Shown here: in pieces, positions 25,001-34,723 of the stretch
Layout: each line of letters begins with the position of its first letter
Numbering within the stretch: position 1 is the stretch's first letter
Source: Nautilus pompilius
Lineage: Eukaryota > Mollusca > Cephalopoda > Nautilida > Nautilidae
Direction: 5' to 3'
Assembly (NCBI GenBank): GCA_018389105.1
Contig: JACATO010000648.1
Span: 2,400,746-2,464,745, forward strand
Length of the DNA: 64,000 nt
Made by a program: the position numbers and the translations under genes
Notes under the pieces: generated by a model
What the model saw: the letters and a program-made list of their open reading frames with translations, nothing else
Databases searched by the model: none
Told to the model about the DNA's origin: nothing

Positions 25001-28000
25001 GTCTGGAGTTTTCAGACTTAATTCTGAATGAGCAGGTAGCATGTTTTTATTATTTCTCCATTACTATATTAATTAAATGAGAGAAACTCAGCTATCTTTG
25101 GCCAACTAATTTTAAAATTCTTTAACAGAATTTGTGAGTGATACGCGTATGCATGCTAGATAGACAACCAGTTAAATAATTGTTTGTAGATCATGTCCAC
25201 TGTGAGAAAATCATTAAAATAGACCAGGGGCACACAGTGATCATTTCAGACAGGTTTCATATGTACGTCTAGCATGTCTGCCATCATAGAATCGTTGTGG
25301 CTCTAATATTTATGGTGACAACACTTTTTAGAAATCCCAATATTTGCAGCTGACAAGTTAGACTGTGATAAAATTTTATCAGGTTTCAGTGTAACCATTC
25401 CATTATAAATTTGTATGTTTTTAACCTACTGTTTAAAATGTATATGAATTAAATGAATGATTATGTCATTGAGATCTCAATAATAAAAAAAATATATAAT
25501 TATTTAGTTGTTTGTTTTTTTTTACTGACTTTCCTCTGAATAATTATGCACAGTACTTTAAGATGGCTGCTTCGTATGGCTAAGCAATTTTTATGTGCTT
25601 TTTTTTTTTGTCTAATTGACCTCTTCACAGGCTTACATCTTGGACATTCATAAGTACCTTTTTAAAAAAAAGATTAATTTGATTACTTATGTAAGTGCAA
25701 TTTTGCAGCCTCTATTTTCCACAATTTAATGTGTTCTAATATTTCTTACTGGTTTTGCTCAGGTGAAATGGAGATATTAAGGTTGCTAACTGTAATGTAG
25801 TCAGTTGGCTTCTAATCTGTTGAGGTAGGCACCATGATTTTCTATTTATTTAATTAATGAGGATTTTAAAGGGGGCAAAAAATAAGGAATTTTGCTGTTT
25901 GTTTAGCTTATGGTTGAATTCCAAAATAAAAACTTAACTCACAGTGAGGATGCCCAAGATTTCACATTCTTATTGATCATCGTAATACAGTATTGAGATA
26001 CTTTTCGTGTAGTAGCTTAATACTATCGACACAAAGTCTCTGTTAGTGTTATCATGGAACAGAGTGTTATGTATATATATTTTTAGATGTTTTTTATTAC
26101 TTAAGCGATGTTATTGGACACCCACAGCCATTCCCAATAAGTGCATCACCCTAGATTTGAATAACAAAATCTGTCTTCAAGATATTCTCATGTAGCTTGA
26201 CATTGTACCTCAAACCACTTCAGAATGGCTGTTTCAGATACTTTTAATGGCGTCACATTTACTGTCATGATTTATAAGGTCTTTACAGAGATCACTTATT
26301 TTGAATGTTTGTTTTCTGGAATGCATTAATGTAACATTATGCAAATTCAGCAGGTTTAATTTGACACTATCAAGCGAAATTAGAAAGTTCTACGGAGTTG
26401 CAGAACTTTTGATCATGCCTCTAGAACATATTAACTGGTTTTAAAAAGGGTCAAATAGGGTGCTTTCTTAACCCTTGGCTGAAACTCAAGAGCTCTCTCA
26501 CTTTTGGATTTAGCACAGATCAGGACCACAATCCTAAAGTGCCTCGGCTATGTGTGTACCTTTCAAGGCTTTTGAGAGAAACATTAACCATCCTTTGATG
26601 CTGACTGTTCCCAAGCTAAGCATATTTAATCTGCAGGAATATGTAAAAACATCTTGTCACATCAGGCAGTCTGAAGTGAATGCCTTTTTGTTGTGCGAGT
26701 TGTGTAGAAAACTATCGTACATGAACTGGTGTGAGGGTCACATTTTCAGGCAAATTAGCAACTGGCCCTGGCTCTGGGTGGTGGCATCATAATCAGTCTA
26801 ATTCAGTTCCCCGAGTAAGAAGCAGAAAAGAAATTATGCCATTTTTCCACTTTGTTTTCAGCTCTTGCATAAATTGTATCTAACTGATGCCTCACTGCTG
26901 TGGAATGGAAATCCTGTAAGTGGTTCAGCAGAGATAATGAAGTTTATTGAGAATCTCCCCAGTTCAGAACACATTGTGGATTCTCTGGATTGTCAACCAA
27001 TGATTGGCAAGTTTACTTCCTTTTTTCTCTCCTCTCAATCAGTCATCCAGTTGTGCTGCAGAAATATCACTTTGTTATCATATTTTCTTCATTTTGTAAT
27101 GTAATTACTTTTCTATGCATCAGTTACTAGCCTATTAATGTTTAGCAAACCATGTGTAAAAGTTATTACCGAATATCTTTATTAGAAAAACAAAATTTTT
27201 TTAATTTATTTAACCTAATTATACATATTTGATTAAGAAAACTGCAGTATTTATAATAAACTGAAACTTAATCTTTTAGCCTTTTTAAACCCCATGAGAA
27301 TCCCAGTCAACTTTTCCCTTAATAGCTTGAATACTGCTTTTATTAACCCTCTAACTCCAAAATTCAATATTCCAGTTCTGCTCTAACTTTTGAACTCCAC
27401 TGTTCCGTGGTAGACAACAGGACCACTTTTGTGTTGATAATTAGAAGGAAAAAACTCATCTCTGATAAGAATATGCAGTTGAAATTGGCTGTTGTTCTTT
27501 CAGAAAGTTTTGATTTTCTCCTAAATTCACCCCCCCCTTAATTTAGAATGTTTTGTTTAGAAACTTAAGTTAATGTATTGCATATTAACTGAAGAACTTT
27601 GGAAAGTGAATAGATATGTAAATAAACAACAAGTTGCTTATGTTTAAAGTCACTAGAAAATAATTCTTTCATAGCAGAGACAGTAATGCAGGTTTTTCTC
27701 TCTCTCTCTCTCTCTCTCGTGCGTGGTGATTTAAAAAGTTTTCTTTTTGGTTTGATGTAATGTTAGTTAAATCATTCTGAAATAACAGGTACCAAAATTT
27801 AACAATCAAACTATTGTGTTATACGGTGGTCAAAGATGGTATACTTGAAACTGTTAAAGCATTTCTTAGAATCACCTGGTTCCACCTGTGCAGCTTTGAA
27901 TTCAGACCACAGCACTATTATTTTTTTTAATTTACTAACAAATGTAATAGAAATATTTTAAGAGAAAAAAAAGCAACTGATCTATTCAGCACTGTTTATC

Positions 28001-29053
28001 TAACACACCTTGCTATACCCATCAATTTAAACTTCTATCCGAAATGATCGAAATTTTAACACAAGTTTGTCAATCATTGCAAAAGCTACTTCCCCTTTTA
28101 AGTTCCAGATTATAAATACCATATAAAGATATCATGCCGACCGTTTTGTAATCTTAAAAAAAAGTCAAAATAACTATGTATATAGTGTGTGAGGGAGGGA
28201 TGAAGTTGTATAACGGCTAAACTAGAATTTCAAACTTTTTCGTGTGTGTGTTAATTATGCTAAACTAGTTCAAGTGGTTCATGTGATAATATTGCGCAGG
28301 TGATTGGCTCGGTGTGCTGCTTTTAAGTGTTTCTTCAGATACAAAGCTTATTAAACTTGGACCAATTTGCTTACATTTGGAATATTTTTTTTTGGCAGCA
28401 ACTGTGTGTGGTAACTTTTATGGGTAAATATTGTGTGGCTATCGTTTTGATATGAAAACCTTAACACCGTGTGCGTTGTTTTAACAGATAATTCTATAGC
28501 AACATTACAGCCTTAAATCCAGTTGGTGTAACATGAAAATAAGGCATCTTGTCGGCAGATTAATCTGTCTGCTTTGCTAAGTGGTAATGATGGTTTAAAC
28601 TCATTTAAAATACAGTACCTGCCCAGTTAAATTTTGAATTTGTGGACAATTTATCACCATTACTAGAATATGTATTGATAGTCACCAGATATAGTAAGGT
28701 GGTTTTGTTATTGTTATTCCCCGCTACCCAGAGAAGAAAGTTGATTCTCCTAGAGCAGAAAATAAAACTGGCTTTAGTACTATGAATCAGAACAAACAAA
28801 CAGCCCAAAAGATGTGGACTACTGAGATGTAATGCTAAAATTAATTGTGCTGCAGTGTGACAGGCATAACCTTTATTTTTCATGCTTCATTTCAGATGCA
28901 GTATCCCAGGGACAGATCACAATTATTGTCACAATGTACGGGACAGTACGATATCTGAAGAAGAAACACCGATCATTCAACCAGAATTTTATGCTCACAT
29001 CTCAAGACAATGTGTGGAAAATCGTCAGCGACTGCTTTCGTTTCCAAGACTAA
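16056..29053 (+). CDS. NXT1/NXT2: NTF2-related export protein (p15)
   Basis: Four exons give 136 residues: 16056-16076 (MAGVAIE, phase 0, GTAAGG donor), 18117-18203 (phase 0, CAT|GTGAGT), 26862-27006 (ends in phase 1 at G|GCAAGT) and 28896-29053 (stop TAA). The product matches animal NXT1/NXT2 along its length: the helix IDQACQAGDEFRKLYYDTFD, then LYLTDASLLWNGNPVSG, DCQPM, and the C-terminus FNQNFMLTSQDNVWKI and CFRFQD. NXT is the NTF2-fold partner of the NXF1 (TAP) mRNA-export receptor and acts at the nuclear pore. Length fits the family (about 140). Intron 2 is 8.7 kb and contains a second gene. Intron 3 starts with GC instead of GT; the adjacent GT at 27011 would break the frame. A poly(A) signal lies at 29269. 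Which vertebrate paralogue it matches cannot be decided, so the symbol is for the family. Confidence 0.95.
18204..21458 (+). other. First part of NXT intron 2
   Basis: Noncoding apart from a possible upstream exon or promoter of the nested ankyrin-SOCS gene, which I cannot place. Contains poly-C and poly-T runs near 19335-19375 and a tRNA-derived SINE-like copy near 20480-20765. Confidence 0.5.
20480..20765 (-). mobile_element. tRNA-derived SINE-like copy
   Basis: On the minus strand TGGTCAGGTGG (20762-20752) resembles a Pol III box A and AGTCGGAATCT (20719-20709) a box B, 43 bases apart as in tRNAs with a long variable arm. A further 200 bases of unrelated sequence follow. No clean tail or target duplication could be fixed. 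Confidence 0.4.
21474..22964 (+). CDS. Ankyrin-repeat and SOCS-box protein
   Basis: A single 496-codon frame encodes about ten ankyrin repeats (roughly residues 80-425), with repeat cores such as GDTALHIACKHAHHKCVQLL, DISPLHLAVSNNDVILLKLL and GRTPLHIAVSKNDFDTVLCL, followed by a SOCS box at about 450-492 containing SLAHLCRLFLRKYL. ASB proteins are substrate receptors of Elongin B/C-Cullin 5 ubiquitin ligases; the ankyrin domain selects the target. The SOCS box has the BC-box leucine/cysteine pattern; a Cul5-box LPLP-type motif is only weakly kept (LPQRLLAY). ATG 21474 lies 16 bases after a CTCCTCCTTTCAG acceptor at 21458, and the frame is open back to that acceptor, so an upstream exon, coding or not, is likely. 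AATAAA is at 23019. The whole gene sits inside NXT intron 2 on the same strand. Which ASB subfamily is unclear. Confidence 0.95.
   Translation: MTASLQNSSNSGSGGMTIRRITGLDSEELPVEQLKGAGAKAFYHALIESNLQLVKEQLIHNPSLVNHIFIEDYIQFGHKGSAAIHVVSSIGIVEAVVLLIEYGGQADLQNKSGDTALHIACKHAHHKCVQLLLGYKNEMKDAVSKHGLTPLLKAIFRYQHEYKVRLYKTVSHLISAGCDVNICSALDISPLHLAVSNNDVILLKLLINAGANVNAVCKKGTTPLLDLLYVNCVKTACVKVLLDAGARVDSCNLVGRTPLHIAVSKNDFDTVLCLIRAGSDPNRIDHFEETPLWIAVQEDNISIATLLVEHGGNVNYCQIKTKTALVFISICKQSVRMLNMLVSFGASLFVEGFLGLSPLYYAVELQNLEIIKLLLRENCELGTLSNKLSPCNPQRPIQLAFKNGNKTVIKLLLLAGCSVEVLWLSPGNLPAALANNLELLDWILHYLHTPCSLAHLCRLFLRKYLRQNLKSKLQQLITENHLPQRLLAYILLADIL
24030..24200 (+). repeat. Copy of a dispersed AT-rich repeat
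   Basis: Aligns by eye with 26150-26310: both carry ATCACCCT, TGTCTTCA, CTCATGT, CACTTCAGAA and GATTTATAAGGT in the same order and similar spacing. Confidence 0.5.
26150..26410 (+). repeat. Longest copy of the dispersed AT-rich repeat
   Basis: Its left part matches 24030-24200 and its right part (ATCAAGCGAAATTAGAAAGT) matches 11860-11900, so it links the two partial copies into one family. No coding capacity seen; a nonautonomous transposon or a SINE is possible. Confidence 0.5.
27007..28895 (+). other. NXT intron 3, GC-AG type
   Basis: The exon sequence CAACCAATGATTG is followed by GCAAGT, and joining to ATGCAGTATCCC after the TTTCAG at 28895 restores the conserved NXT frame. GC-AG introns are a known minor class that normally keeps a strong match elsewhere in the donor, as here. 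A (CT)n run lies at 27698-27718. Confidence 0.8.
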
Positions 29054-29274
29054 TATATCCTTAAGACACTGCGGCGAGTTTTGTTGCCGGGTATGTGTGA
29101 GAGTACAACAATCATGAGACACTGCATGTTTAGTACACTTTAGGTTATTTTATGTAAGTGCTGGGAGTGCATTACTTAACCCTATTCATGTGCAAATACA
29201 GCCCTAGTTTGGATTCATCTCAATGGGTTTTCATGAATTTATATCACTAACTTGGAAAGTATCATTTTAATAAA

Positions 29275-32200
29275 CAAAAGAAATTGAAATTGAGCTTTTT
29301 GTATGTTGAGAATGTATTTTAACCAGCTTAAATAAGGTTAGGCACCCTGACATTGCAGTTAGTCTTACTGGTGAACAGACTATAAAACACACACATCACC
29401 CGGTGTAGTTAGGGGACAGATCCCTTACTCAAAAAAACATTCACAATTCACAAATTGCTCAAAAGTAGTGAATGCAGGTGTTTTTATTAGTGTCTTTGTC
29501 CCCCCCCCCCCCCGATCATTCTAGCAAGAAAATCCTCCTCCCCTAAACCCAAACTTTGACTTCAGCTGATCTAATGAACCTAGCCGACCTCTCAGATGCG
29601 GGAGGAAGTACTTTCTGTTGAAGAGAAACTCCACGCTCCCCTCTCTGGAAGATGTTTTTTTTTTTTTTTTTTGTAGTTGATATTCTTGTAATGAGCAGCG
29701 TTACAACTTCCAGTCTTGTTCCCCATCACGACTGATTCTGAAACGGGGATAAGTTTAAACGAGATTACCTTTCTATAATAACACAGAGGTTTGTTTGATT
29801 GTCAGTCAGAAAAGCCCAGGCTGCTAACAGCTCCCAGTTGTGTGGATGGAACTCAGATACCCAAGTACAATAGAGTGATGCTACCAGCAGATCTGGAAAT
29901 TTTCAGCATTTCTTTGTTTTAACTTATTATAATAAAAACAGTAGTGCAAAATCAAACAGCTGTCAAGTGATTTCTCATCTGTCTTCTACTCTTTAAAAAA
30001 AAAAAAAATTTTGTTTTTGAATGTGTTAATTTAATATGAACAAATGATTGTTGACATTTCCTAGTTACATATGCAAATATATATATCCATTGTTTGTCTC
30101 TATTCTACTGAACATACAAAATTGGTTGCTCGCTAACTCCAATTAAATAGCAGCTTTGAAGAACTGAGTGCTTTGCATAAACTAATTGGTCTGCAGGAAG
30201 TTTTAAATATGTTTTAATAATTTTAATCGAAATGTTTATATTAAAAAGAAGGGAATTTGGGCTATTCATATGCTGCTAATAACATCTCAAACATTTGCTA
30301 ATTCTTCCTAATTAGCCCATTTGTTGCATTGACAAGCAAATTTACATAGAGTATTATGTGGAGGTAATAATTAAACACACTTAATAAACCGGAAAAAAAA
30401 AAAAAAAGATACCTGTTAACCTGATTTGTTTCACTTTTAGATGACTGGCCGGCCCATAGTAGATAACCGTTAGCTTGGGATTGATTGATCTTTATTATAA
30501 TGAATTACATGATGTCTGAAATGTTCTGTTTGCCAGTTCATTTTCTTGTAGAATGAATGTATGCAGTACTTCTTGAGGGGGGGGTATTTTGTTACTTCAA
30601 TCTTTTCATTTGGCACTTTAAGACGGCCCAAAATGATGTGTTTTTTTAATGAATTAAAAATTAAGGGAGGTAACTATATACAAGGGAGGGTTCGTGTAGA
30701 TTAATTCTACACTGACTGCTAGTGATATGAAAAGTTTAAGCTATTCTTGAATACTGTTTGACACTCCTTTGTACCAATTTTTTTTAGCTACAGAAAAATA
30801 CCAATGAACATTGACCTGCTTACTATTAGTTATTGGTGGATTGTATTGAGTACAACTTGAAGAAAAATGTAAAAAATATTAAGAAACCAAAAAAATTGTA
30901 AAAATTACAGGTATAGTTTGCATTGTTTAGAGATTCTCGGGAAATTTTAAACATGTCAGGATGGAAGAATAATTCATTGATTAAAGGGTTAATTAACTTT
31001 GTGCTTGTAATAGACACATCAAAATTCATGGTAAAGTGAAAATCTGTTCAAATCATCAAACATTAAAAGCAGGTGAAATAATGACCAGTCCCGTTGCCAT
31101 CATAACTTCAATGAGTTGGTTGGATCCAAATTGGCAGAGTTTGGAGAGGGGGAGGTTGAAAATGGAGTTGTCCTGCCCTATTCCTGGTTTGATGTTGACA
31201 TGTTATTTGCACTATTTTGAAGAAAAGATTTATCAGATCAGTTAATGCATAAAACTGCTAAAATACACAAACAAAAAGTGTCTGTTACCTCCCTTTGTGA
31301 GCATTATAAAGCAACTTGTTTGTTGGATACTGCATATGGCAATGAGAGATCCCCTCAATATCTGTAACCAGAAAATGGGATAATGAACATAAATGGTAGC
31401 TTCTAGCTAGTTTGTGGTTCAATAACATTAATACACACAGCCAACTTCCAATGGACAGAAGCAGATACAACTGCTAATGGATGACAAGCAAAGGCCTTTG
31501 GTAGAAAATACAACTTCAAGAATGTCTCTAGGGTGACCTTGCAAGCTTCTGAATGGTAACAAAACCTGTGCTGCTGGATAGCGACTGTTTTGTCACAGTC
31601 CCTTGAGCTTGGCAGAGTCCTTCTATAAAGATGGTTTGTCACTAACCCTTACCAGGTTTTGCCGGTGGTCTAATTTCTCCTTTACAAGTTAGTCCTTTGC
31701 TCTGCAGCTTTAAGTGTTGCAATTATAACCATATACACACAAAACAGGAGATGAACAGACTTTACATGAAGGAGTTTATGTTTTTAAAACAGATCCGGTA
31801 CATAAAAACACTGACGTTTTCTCCAAAAGGCAATCTAAAAAAATTAATAAATTCAAAAGTATTTGGAGAAAAAAATAGATATTCCAATACAAAACTTCTT
31901 GTCTTTTAACTTTTAAAATAAAATCAAGGGAGCCGTCTTAAATTTCCTAAATACTTATGGTAAAATTACTTAATTCAAATACATTTTCATACACGGGTGC
32001 ATGCACACACGAGACAGGCAGTGAGTGAGATACTCTTCTTTTTTTAAACATAAAAGTGACTTTAAAAAAATGGTTCAAGTATTATAACTGAAAAGGTGGT
32101 TAAGTGACATTTTTATATAGCTTTCGATGCTAAAAAAAACGCAAAAGGGGCATATGCAATATGGTTAAGTATATATATGAGTATTTGTAGCAGGCAGGGA

Positions 32201-33535
32201 GTCTGTTTCATGTATGTAAATCCTATGAAAGAACCTTTCCACATGAAAACTAATTCATTTGAAAGACTTAGGTCAGGGTTGTTTAAAAAAAAGAATCTTG
32301 AAATTTAGCCAAAAATGAAGCTTGCCTAAAATATGTATAAATGTTGGATAAATCAGCTTATCAATGAGAGGATATCACACTCTGCAAGTTGTCTGCACCA
32401 GGAAATGAAACAATTTGGCTTCCTATCTCATTCGTAAACAGCAACAGATACTGAAATCTATAAATGAAGAAACTTCACATCTCGATTAATGGGATGTCTC
32501 ATGCTATCATGAGTATCTCAATAAATTAATGTTTTACCTCTTCACTTAAAAGTAGCACAAGATGTGGGAATGAAATACATTGAATATCAACACAATCGTG
32601 ATTTTCGTGCATATTGCCAGAAGGCAACAATGAGAAACGGCTGGTCATTCAAGCAGTGCAAATGAGAGTCAGGCTAATGAATCCTGAAGACAGTTGTGGT
32701 GGTAAAATTTACGTCCTCTGTTGCTGTGCTGTAGCATATTGACAGTTCACTGAACCTTTTTGGGTTTTTGTAAGGGTGGAAACCTATTTAAAAGGGCACT
32801 TTTTTTTTTTTTTCAGAATGACTGGCCTGTGTGTGAATGCGCGGCATCGGCTTTCCTCAGATGTAATTTTGCACCAGATTTCCCGAAAAGAAACAGCTTT
32901 ACAAGCTAACGGTGGTGATGTTGAAGTGGTACTGCTGTGGCGATCTGCCTTCTGGAGGGGGTGGTGGTTCTAAACACTGCCGCCTAGCAGAATTTCCTTA
33001 CAGCGTCCGTCCACATCTGATCAGCAACCTCGTTTCTTGGAGATGACGAACTGTTCCCAAGTCAGGTGACCTGTCTCAATAGGTTAGTTGCTAGTAGCAT
33101 CTGGTTTTTAAACAGAGCACCAAGGGGCAAACTGAAGAGGCAACAGTAAGCAAGGCCTGGTTCTGGCTCAGTTGCCTTTTTAAATGCCCCAAAATCAAAA
33201 TTGTATATGATAATTTACGAATGATACCATTTGGTGTTTTCTTCTTCACAAGGGCAGCGGTTTTCAGGAGTAATAAAATCAACTGCAAGCTGATGACTAA
33301 TTTCTCATGGATGCTGGGCATCCCAGATCCCGTTCTACAGCATCTGAATGTTAAACAGCAAAAATTTTTTTAATACTTCTTAAGAGATCATCCTTCGAGA
33401 TGCGTTATTCTGACATCGACTGCCGGTCAGCTGATGGCATCAATGTCGTGCCCTGGTGGTGCAGCACTTCAGAGGATATTCCCAAGGGTAGGCGCCAGTT
33501 GCTACGCGAAAAGGCGTTAGAATCCTTCCTTCCGT
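29275..33535. other. Intergenic stretch
   Basis: No firm gene. Contains a 14-bp C-run near 29500, long T- and A-runs, a SINE-like copy at 29770-29890 and GGGARRTAAC motifs at 30665 (plus) and 31284 (minus). A T-run ending in CAG at 32817 precedes a plus-strand frame of about 51 codons ending at 32973; it has an acceptor but no donor and is not called. Confidence 0.5.
29770..29890 (-). mobile_element. tRNA-derived SINE-like copy
   Basis: Minus strand TGGTAGCATCA (29887-29877) fits box A and GAGTTCCATCC (29854-29844) fits box B, 33 bases apart, the normal tRNA spacing. Flanks are not tRNA-like, so a SINE remnant is more likely than a tRNA gene. Confidence 0.4.
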
Positions 33536-34723
33536 TCAGAGTTCCTCCTTCTCCAGGGGATACTGCAGGCCATACTCCTGCTTGAGGCCGACCAGCACCT
33601 GGAGCGGTCGCCTGGTCAGGTATGTCTGCATCAGCCGTATGATGTCCCTCCTCGGAACCTCCAAGTCCGGGTCGGTGAGGGCGCGCTCGTAAAACTCCAT
33701 AGTTTCCTCTATGGCCTGATGAAGGGGCGTGGGGTTCCAACCCAGCAGGTGGCGCGCCCTCGACGTGTTCAAGGGTCCCAGCTTGACCGAGGGGAAGAGG
33801 TAAACGGAATTGGACGTCCCCGGCTCGATGTCGATGTCGATTTCCGGCAGATTTAGAATGCCCTTCATCTCCGTCAGCAGTTCGTGCAGCGTTGGGGTCT
33901 CGGTAAATGCGAGGTTGAAGGCCTGGTCGCGGATTTCGGGGCCCGCCGACCGACATCGAACTATGACATCCACGATGTCGTTCACGTAGACGAAACTCAG
34001 GGGCTGGGTTAGCAGGAAGCCGGGGATGGAGACGGGTCTCTCGAGGTACTTCCTCAGCTTCATCCACAACTGGTATATCCACAGGCGGTACGTGTTGTCC
34101 CTGGGCCCGATCACGTCTGGCAGGCGGAGGGCGATGTACGGGACCCCTCCGCCCCCCCGTCTCTGGGCGATCAGCGCCTCTTCGCAGGACAGCTTCCTGT
34201 CCCCGTAGTCGTCCTCGGCCGCGTACTCCGCCCTGGTCCGGTCGTCGGCCGGCCGGACCGCGTCGGTCTCCAGCGAGGACCCCGTGTGGTTCTTCGGGCA
34301 GACCTCGTACACGGAGTCGGAGCTGATGAACACGTACAGCCCCACCCGGCCCCGCAGCGCGGACAGGGCCTCGGTGATTTCAAACGGGTGGTAGGCGCTG
34401 AAGTCCACAACCGTGTCGAAGTACACCCCGCCGCCCAGGAAGTGCATGAACTCCGTGCACTTCTGGAGGGACTGCATGCGGTCGCACGCCACGTGGCGGA
34501 CGTGGGGCTTGATGCGCTTGGTCGAGTCCCAGTACCAGTTCCCGCGGTTCACGATTGTAATAGAGTCGCCCAGCTGCAGGAGCCGCTCGACGGTCGCAGA
34601 CCCCATGAACCCATTTCCCCCGAACACCAGGATGTTCGATGGGAGCAGGTCCGACCCTGGTAGACCCACGGGCAAACACAGGCAGCAGGCGAGCAGCACC
34701 CATCCCGCGGCTGAGGGGCCCAT
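33536..34723 (-). CDS. ER-luminal NAD(P)-dependent epimerase/dehydratase (extended SDR)
   Basis: A 395-residue single-exon protein. Residues 1-24 are a signal peptide (WVLLACCLCLPVGLPG). The Rossmann glycine motif GGNGFMG is at 35-41, the catalytic serine region FISSDSVYE at 132-140, and the YxxxK pair as YGDRK at 173-177, so the extended SDR catalytic set is complete. Later motifs ALRLPDVIGPRD and FVYVNDIVDVI are typical of the substrate-side half. Two N-glycosylation sequons (NHT at 145, NTS near 319) fit a luminal protein. The C-terminus is KEEL, an ER-retrieval variant of KDEL as on PDIA4/ERp72. The family includes sugar-nucleotide epimerases and CSP41-like proteins; the substrate cannot be read. 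The gene is much richer in G+C than its flanks. ATG 34723 is the first in-frame Met before the signal peptide. A weak ATTAAA lies near 33371 on the minus strand. Confidence 0.92.
   Translation of the reverse strand: MGPSAAGWVLLACCLCLPVGLPGSDLLPSNILVFGGNGFMGSATVERLLQLGDSITIVNRGNWYWDSTKRIKPHVRHVACDRMQSLQKCTEFMHFLGGGVYFDTVVDFSAYHPFEITEALSALRGRVGLYVFISSDSVYEVCPKNHTGSSLETDAVRPADDRTRAEYAAEDDYGDRKLSCEEALIAQRRGGGGVPYIALRLPDVIGPRDNTYRLWIYQLWMKLRKYLERPVSIPGFLLTQPLSFVYVNDIVDVIVRCRSAGPEIRDQAFNLAFTETPTLHELLTEMKGILNLPEIDIDIEPGTSNSVYLFPSVKLGPLNTSRARHLLGWNPTPLHQAIEETMEFYERALTDPDLEVPRRDIIRLMQTYLTRRPLQVLVGLKQEYGLQYPLEKEEL

Larger units (their letters stand above)
23025..26861 (+). other. Remainder of NXT intron 2
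   Basis: AT-rich and without a supported gene. It holds two diverged copies of a dispersed repeat (24030-24200 and 26150-26410). Confidence 0.55.
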
